Shown here piece by piece: positions 13,723-16,944 of a stretch of 16,944 nucleotides of DNA. Location of the stretch: positions 1 through 16,944 of the forward strand of contig CAKPSA010000018.1 in the NCBI GenBank assembly GCA_934183145.1. Reading direction: 5' to 3'. The position numbers and the translations under genes are program-made. How positions within the stretch are numbered: the first letter of the stretch is position 1; each line of letters starts with the position of its first letter. Source of the stretch: an uncultured Veillonella sp. Lineage in GTDB: Bacteria; Bacillota; Negativicutes; Veillonellales; Veillonellaceae. The notes below the pieces were generated by a model, which ran no database searches, was not told the origin of the DNA, and saw nothing but the letters and a program-made list of their open reading frames with translations.

Positions 13723-15537
13723 TTATTGACCAGGTACAACTGCTGGTGTTGGTACAATACGTGGACCTTGAGATGTTGTAGCCGGTTGTTTCACTACTGG
13801 AATTACAGATGCAGTGTTTTGAGCAGCTGCTGTCTTTGCTGGTTGAGCAGGTTGTGCTGGCGCAGCTTGACCATTAGCCTTAGCTGCTGCTTCTGCCTTA
13901 GCCTTAGCTTCTGCTTCAGCTTTTGCTTTTGCCTCTGCTTCACGTTTCAAGCGCAATTCTTTTTCGAGAGGTACTACAGGTTTATCGTAAATAGTGATAT
14001 CTGTTTCGAATAGACGGCCCCAAGGGAATGTAGCTTTTACTGTACGAGGGTCGACTTTCAAGTATTTTTCAGCGAAGTCTTGGATACGTTCGCCTAAGTA
14101 GCTTTCAAGACGTTCATTCAACTCGCCAGAATAACGTACATTATCTGTGCGAATAGAATCTTGCATGCGGTAAATATCTTTACGGATATTTGCTTGGTAC
14201 GCCCAGTTATCTAAGTATTGTTGCGTCAACATCTTGCGATGACCTTCTGGGCTCATAGTTTTGAGCAATACGCCTTGAGCAATAGCATAGCCTACTGTAT
14301 TACTTGCTGTATTCCAACCATTGTACGCACCGATTTTATATAGCATATCGCGTTTGTACATAGCAGATACTAATGTATTATCTGCACCATTGTTATAAGC
14401 GATATCCGCAACGCTTACGTTTACGCCAGAATCGACAGCTTGTTGAATACGATCTACGAAAGCATTTGTAGAATTAGAAATCATCGGGAAGTTCTCGAAG
14501 CTTTCAGATTCGCCAGTGCTTGTAGTAAGTGGTGTATTTACTGCTAATAACACAGTTGGTTTGCCTTGTGTCACCATTGTGCCACCTACGGCTTCAACGT
14601 GTTGCGCAATTGTTTTATCGATAGTTTGGTCTTCGTAACCTGGCAATGTTTTGCCGCCACCACCGAGTGGGTAGATTACGGAGAATGTAGGTTTTTCTGT
14701 ACTTTCATCTGTACGAGAACGAGCCATCAACAAGAGACCAAGTTGGTCAGCACCAGGGAAACTACCGTATTTTTCAACAGGAATGTCCTTGGAGTATTTA
14801 CTTAAGTAACGACCTTCCAATGCAGATTGGGACAATTGAGATGTATCGTCATGGCCCAATGCGAAGTAATCGAATACGCCACTACGAGTTTCATCAATCA
14901 GCTCTTTATTGATTTTCATATTTTTTTGACGGCGGTCAAACCAGTCTTGTAAATATTCTACAGGAACAGAGGCTTGAAGGCTCATCAATTTTTGAGTTTC
15001 CTCTTGTGTTAAGGAACCAGAGTCTAATTTATCTTGCAATGCGGCAATTTGGAAGATAGTAGGACCATATTCCGCATAGTAAGCTGGTTCAGTGCCGCCA
15101 CCACTAGCACGTGGAGAACGCATTACAGTACCGAAGCCATAGATACGCACGTTTTTATTACGAGCTTTTAATGATTCAATACGTTTCAACCGGCTTTCCA
15201 ATGTGGAGAGTGGAATATTATGTTTACGAGAGTCTACAAGGCCACCATAGATAAGCGTATCTGTACTCAATACCATCACATCAGCACGACCTGCATTTTG
15301 CTCAACCCAAGCCATGATTTGATCAGCTTGACCTTGGTAATTCTTACCAGAAATCAAATTTTGAGGTGGTGTCAATATAGTCATACCTGCTTCGCGAGCT
15401 GTATCTACAGTATATTGTAAGCTTACAGGGCGATCATCTTGAGGTACGTACAACACGGTTTCCGCATCAATTTTAATAGATGTACCAGTAGCGATGGCTG
15501 CTGCCATAAGTGCTACTTTCAACCATTTATTCGTCAT
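13723..15537 (-). CDS. Secreted DUF4127 family protein with charged Ala-rich tail
   Basis: The 604-residue protein begins with a signal peptide (MTNKWLK, hydrophobic to about residue 17, probable cleavage near IDA-ET at 25/26). The DUF4127 landmarks follow: VPQDDRPVSL (31-40), STDTLIYGGLVDSR (91-104), LGHDDTSQLS (227-236), FPGADQLGLLLMARS (260-274) and YNGWNTASNTVGYA (405-418). The many conserved Asp, Arg and Asn residues suggest an enzyme, but no activity is established for the family. From about 525 the sequence changes to KREAEAKAKAEAEAKAKAEA, then Ala/Pro-rich to the end, resembling the spacer of TolA or TonB-type proteins and perhaps reaching across the periplasm. AAGGAG precedes the ATG by nine bases. 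It is cotranscribed with a membrane acyltransferase. The function is not known. Confidence 0.85.
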   Translation of the reverse strand: MTNKWLKVALMAAAIATGTSIKIDAETVLYVPQDDRPVSLQYTVDTAREAGMTILTPPQNLISGKNYQGQADQIMAWVEQNAGRADVMVLSTDTLIYGGLVDSRKHNIPLSTLESRLKRIESLKARNKNVRIYGFGTVMRSPRASGGGTEPAYYAEYGPTIFQIAALQDKLDSGSLTQEETQKLMSLQASVPVEYLQDWFDRRQKNMKINKELIDETRSGVFDYFALGHDDTSQLSQSALEGRYLSKYSKDIPVEKYGSFPGADQLGLLLMARSRTDESTEKPTFSVIYPLGGGGKTLPGYEDQTIDKTIAQHVEAVGGTMVTQGKPTVLLAVNTPLTTSTGESESFENFPMISNSTNAFVDRIQQAVDSGVNVSVADIAYNNGADNTLVSAMYKRDMLYKIGAYNGWNTASNTVGYAIAQGVLLKTMSPEGHRKMLTQQYLDNWAYQANIRKDIYRMQDSIRTDNVRYSGELNERLESYLGERIQDFAEKYLKVDPRTVKATFPWGRLFETDITIYDKPVVPLEKELRLKREAEAKAKAEAEAKAKAEAAAKANGQAAPAQPAQPAKTAAAQNTASVIPVVKQPATTSQGPRIVPTPAVVPGQ

Positions 15538-15559
15538 AAATCAAATCTCCTTCTGTGTA

Positions 15560-15578
15560 GCGAGTACTCCCGACTCGC
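15560..15578 (-). promoter_or_regulatory. Leader hairpin before the DUF4127 start
   Basis: GCGAGT (15560-15565) and ACTCGC (15573-15578) can pair around a 7-base loop. The hairpin ends eight bases before the AAGGAG of the DUF4127 gene in the mRNA. It may tune translation or transcript stability. There is no T-run, so it is not a terminator. Confidence 0.35.
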
Positions 15579-15648
15579 GAAATTAACTGTTTTATAATAC
15601 TCTCTTATTCTGACACTTTTATGAAATGTTCATATGCTCAATAGTATA

Positions 15649-15676
15649 ATTATATCATTTGACTATTATTTCGCAA
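15649..15676 (-). promoter_or_regulatory. Promoter of the DUF4127-acyltransferase operon
   Basis: Minus-strand TGATATAAT (extended -10, 15649-15657) is preceded after 16 bases by TTGCGA (15671-15676), which overlaps the last codons and stop of the upstream yicG-like gene. The predicted start near 15642 gives a leader of about 100 bases. No terminator hairpin separates the two genes, so some read-through from yicG is likely. Confidence 0.55.
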
Positions 15677-16313
15677 CCGGCTTGGTTTTCCCTACCTTAG
15701 GCAGACTCCAATTGTACTTGATGGCTAACAGACGGATAACGAGTACCACTGTGAAAGCACCATATACGGCCATACTATCCCAGCTAGATGTAACCATAAG
15801 ATAATAAACAATGCCGCCAATAATACTAGGCAATGCATATACGTCCTCTTTCAAAACAGATGGAATGCGCTGTGCTAGCATATCGCGGATAATACCGCCT
15901 CCAACAGCAGTGATTGTACCAAGCAACACAATAAAGATAGGCAACTCTGGATAGAGTTTAAAACCTGCAGAGGCGCCTGTAACAGTAAATGATGCTAACC
16001 CTAATGCATCGGCTAATAAATAACTCGCTCGACTACGAGGACCCATCGCATGCTTGCGATATCGGCTATTGTAAATCAAGAACACAATAACTGTTACAAC
16101 TAAGACAACCGTTACGTACACCACATTTCGCAGTGAGTTCGGCGGAAAATAGCCGAGCAATACATCCCGTACAATACCGCCACCGATAGCTGTAGCCAAC
16201 GCCAACACGGCCATACCAAAGATATCCATTTTCCGAGCCACCCCAACAAGTGCACCGGATACGGCAAAGGCAATGGTTCCAATCATATCAAACATATACC
16301 ATATAATATCCAT
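15666..16313 (-). CDS. YicG/UPF0126 family membrane protein (TRIC-like)
   Basis: This is a small inner-membrane protein of about 215 residues with six to seven hydrophobic helices in an internal duplication. Each half contains the family motif: ATAIGGGIVRDVLLG and ITAVGGGIIRDMLAQR. These glycine-rich motifs are the hallmark of the YicG/UPF0126 group, related to TRIC cation channels and proposed small-solute transporters. A longer frame from a TTG at 16403 exists, but the predicted -35 box (TTGTCA) coincides with that TTG and the -10 box lies inside the extension, so the ATG at 16313 is chosen. It also matches the family's start near MDIIWYMFDMIGTIAFAVSG. The Shine-Dalgarno is weak (GGGGGA). 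It is divergent from tadA. Confidence 0.88.
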   Translation of the reverse strand: MDIIWYMFDMIGTIAFAVSGALVGVARKMDIFGMAVLALATAIGGGIVRDVLLGYFPPNSLRNVVYVTVVLVVTVIVFLIYNSRYRKHAMGPRSRASYLLADALGLASFTVTGASAGFKLYPELPIFIVLLGTITAVGGGIIRDMLAQRIPSVLKEDVYALPSIIGGIVYYLMVTSSWDSMAVYGAFTVVLVIRLLAIKYNWSLPKVGKTKPVAK

Positions 16314-16373
16314 AATTCCCCCATATAATCTATTCGCATAACTGCGTACACTGTGATAGACTTTATGTAAGAT

Positions 16374-16403
16374 ATTATACATGAAGAGGTATGCCAATGA
16401 CAA
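16374..16403 (-). promoter_or_regulatory. Promoter of the yicG-like gene, overlapping the tadA start
   Basis: Minus-strand TTGTCA (16398-16403) and TATAAT (16374-16379) are 18 bases apart. The -35 box lies over the first tadA codons. The tadA promoter on the other strand is less clear: the best guess is TTCGCA (16333-16338), 18 bases, then TAGACT with a TGA extension (16354-16362). RNA polymerases on the two promoters would compete. Confidence 0.65.
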
Positions 16404-16939
16404 AAGACATTAGTGTAGACATTGAAAATATGGATGAACGCACACGGGATGAATATTTTATGTCCATTGCTATGGACGAAGCGCGCAAGGCCTATGACCT
16501 TGGAGAAATCCCTATTGGTGCTATTCTCGTAAAAGATAATACCATCGTTTCACGCCACCATAATCGTCGCGAACTCGATCATGATGCAACGGCCCATGCA
16601 GAGGTCCTTGTAATCCGCGAAGCATGCGATGTACTCAAGCGCTGGCGGTTGACTGGTTGTACCCTGTATGTTACGATAGAGCCGTGTCCGATGTGTGCTG
16701 GCGCCATTATCAATAGTCGTATTGATCGCGTTGTATATGGTGCAAGTGATTACAAAGGAGGCGCTGTAGAATCTCTATTCAATGTGCTCTCTCATCCAGG
16801 TTTAAATCATGAACCTGAACTAGCATCTGGTGTGCTTGGTGATGAATGTAGCCAAATTATGAAAGACTTCTTTAAAGAGCGCCGTAAAGCACGGAGGAGT
16901 ACCCAAGAGGCTGAAGGGTCCGCACTCGAAATGCGGTAG
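16397..16939 (+). CDS. tadA: tRNA-specific adenosine deaminase
   Basis: TadA deaminates A34 of tRNA-Arg(ACG) to inosine, which is needed to read CGC and CGA codons. The chosen start (MTKDISV) has GAGG seven bases upstream; an in-frame ATG two codons earlier is too close to that site. The 180-residue protein has an N-terminal extension of about 20 residues. The zinc deaminase motifs follow: HAE (H67, E69) and PCPMC (96-100, ligands C97 and C100). YGASDYKGGAV and the helical end MKDFFKERRKARR match the family. The last 15 codons (R166 onward) are also the 5' half of a serine tRNA gene, so the tail is probably not a functional protein segment. It is the only plus-strand protein gene in the window. 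Confidence 0.96.
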   Translation: MTKDISVDIENMDERTRDEYFMSIAMDEARKAYDLGEIPIGAILVKDNTIVSRHHNRRELDHDATAHAEVLVIREACDVLKRWRLTGCTLYVTIEPCPMCAGAIINSRIDRVVYGASDYKGGAVESLFNVLSHPGLNHEPELASGVLGDECSQIMKDFFKERRKARRSTQEAEGSALEMR

Positions 16940-16944
16940 GTCGG
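16893..16944 (+). tRNA. tRNA-Ser with anticodon CGA, 3' part outside the window
   Basis: The layout is a serine tRNA: acceptor 5' strand GGAGGAG (16893-16899), TA, and D-arm CCC-AAGAGGCTGAA-GGG (16902-16918). Next comes T26, then the anticodon stem CCGCA (16920-16924), loop CTCGAAA (16925-16931) with anticodon CGA at 16927-16929, and stem TGCGG (16932-16936). The sequence then enters the long variable arm typical of class II tRNAs (TAGGTCGG) and is cut. It should decode UCG. It overlaps the end of tadA on the same strand by 47 bases. The CTCCTCC acceptor strand and TTCGAAT-type T-loop should lie just beyond the window. Confidence 0.85.

Noticed and set aside
13900..13960. Ala/Glu/Lys codon repeats as a tandem DNA repeat or recombination element
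   Set aside because: The repeat is imperfect at DNA level and stays in frame; it is explained by the low-complexity protein tail.
16314..16403. TTG start giving a 245-residue YicG-like protein
   Set aside because: The predicted promoter (-35 at 16398-16403, -10 at 16374-16379) lies inside this extension, and the family starts at the ATG at 16313.
1..16944. Mobile elements, prophage, CRISPR array, toxin-antitoxin or defence genes
   Set aside because: Both strands were read for transposase or integrase motifs, regularly spaced repeats and terminal inverted repeats; none was seen.

Overview
The window looks like the chromosome of an AT-rich, diderm member of the Firmicutes, most likely a Negativicute close to Veillonella. 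This is inferred from gene content and the general look of the proteins, not from a database match. I see no insertion sequence, phage gene, CRISPR array or replication origin. The gene density, strong Shine-Dalgarno sequences (AGGAGG/AAGGAG) and ordinary housekeeping genes suggest core chromosome rather than an island. Every protein gene lies on the minus strand except the last one, tadA. A serine tRNA gene begins inside the 3' end of tadA and runs off the window.

Blocks are described in the direction of minus-strand transcription, from high to low coordinates. (1) 16.4-12.5 kb: a YicG/TRIC-type membrane protein, then a secreted DUF4127 protein with a charged Ala-rich tail and an integral-membrane acyltransferase, ending at a strong terminator (12536-12582). 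This looks like a cell-surface module. (2) 12.5-7.9 kb: a D-amino-acid aminotransferase, the ATPase MetN and permease MetI of a methionine importer, the TrpR-like repressor YerC, a TauE/SafE anion exporter and an SDR oxidoreductase. A plausible theme is uptake and salvage of (D-)methionine and sulfur compounds. No MetQ binding protein is present. (3) 7.8-6.5 kb: a protein with a hydrophobic DUF697-like half and a LEA/apolipoprotein-like repeat tail, followed by a DUF1232 protein. Its promoter carries a perfect inverted repeat and the unit ends at a terminator. (4) 6.47-0.6 kb: a near-consensus promoter reads a YbgC-type thioesterase, glutamate racemase (MurI), an unknown membrane-anchored protein and a homologue of the F420 gamma-glutamyl ligase CofE. 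A terminator follows, and then, with almost no gap, a hydantoinase/oxoprolinase-family protein translationally overlapped by a histone-deacetylase-family amidohydrolase. (5) 0.66-0 kb: rph (RNase PH), cut by the window edge, has its own extended -10 promoter and a GC-rich hairpin at the very 5' end of the predicted transcript.

The most intriguing region is block 4. Enzymes that make D-glutamate, ligate glutamate and hydrolyse amide or N-acetyl bonds sit side by side in what is probably a Veillonella-type bacterium. Veillonella and its relatives are known to attach diamines to the D-Glu of their peptidoglycan, so a link to cell-wall glutamate or polyamine chemistry is attractive but unproven. 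The clearest structural surprise is the tRNA-Ser(CGA) gene nested in the tadA reading frame, which supplies the last 15 codons of the tRNA-editing deaminase.
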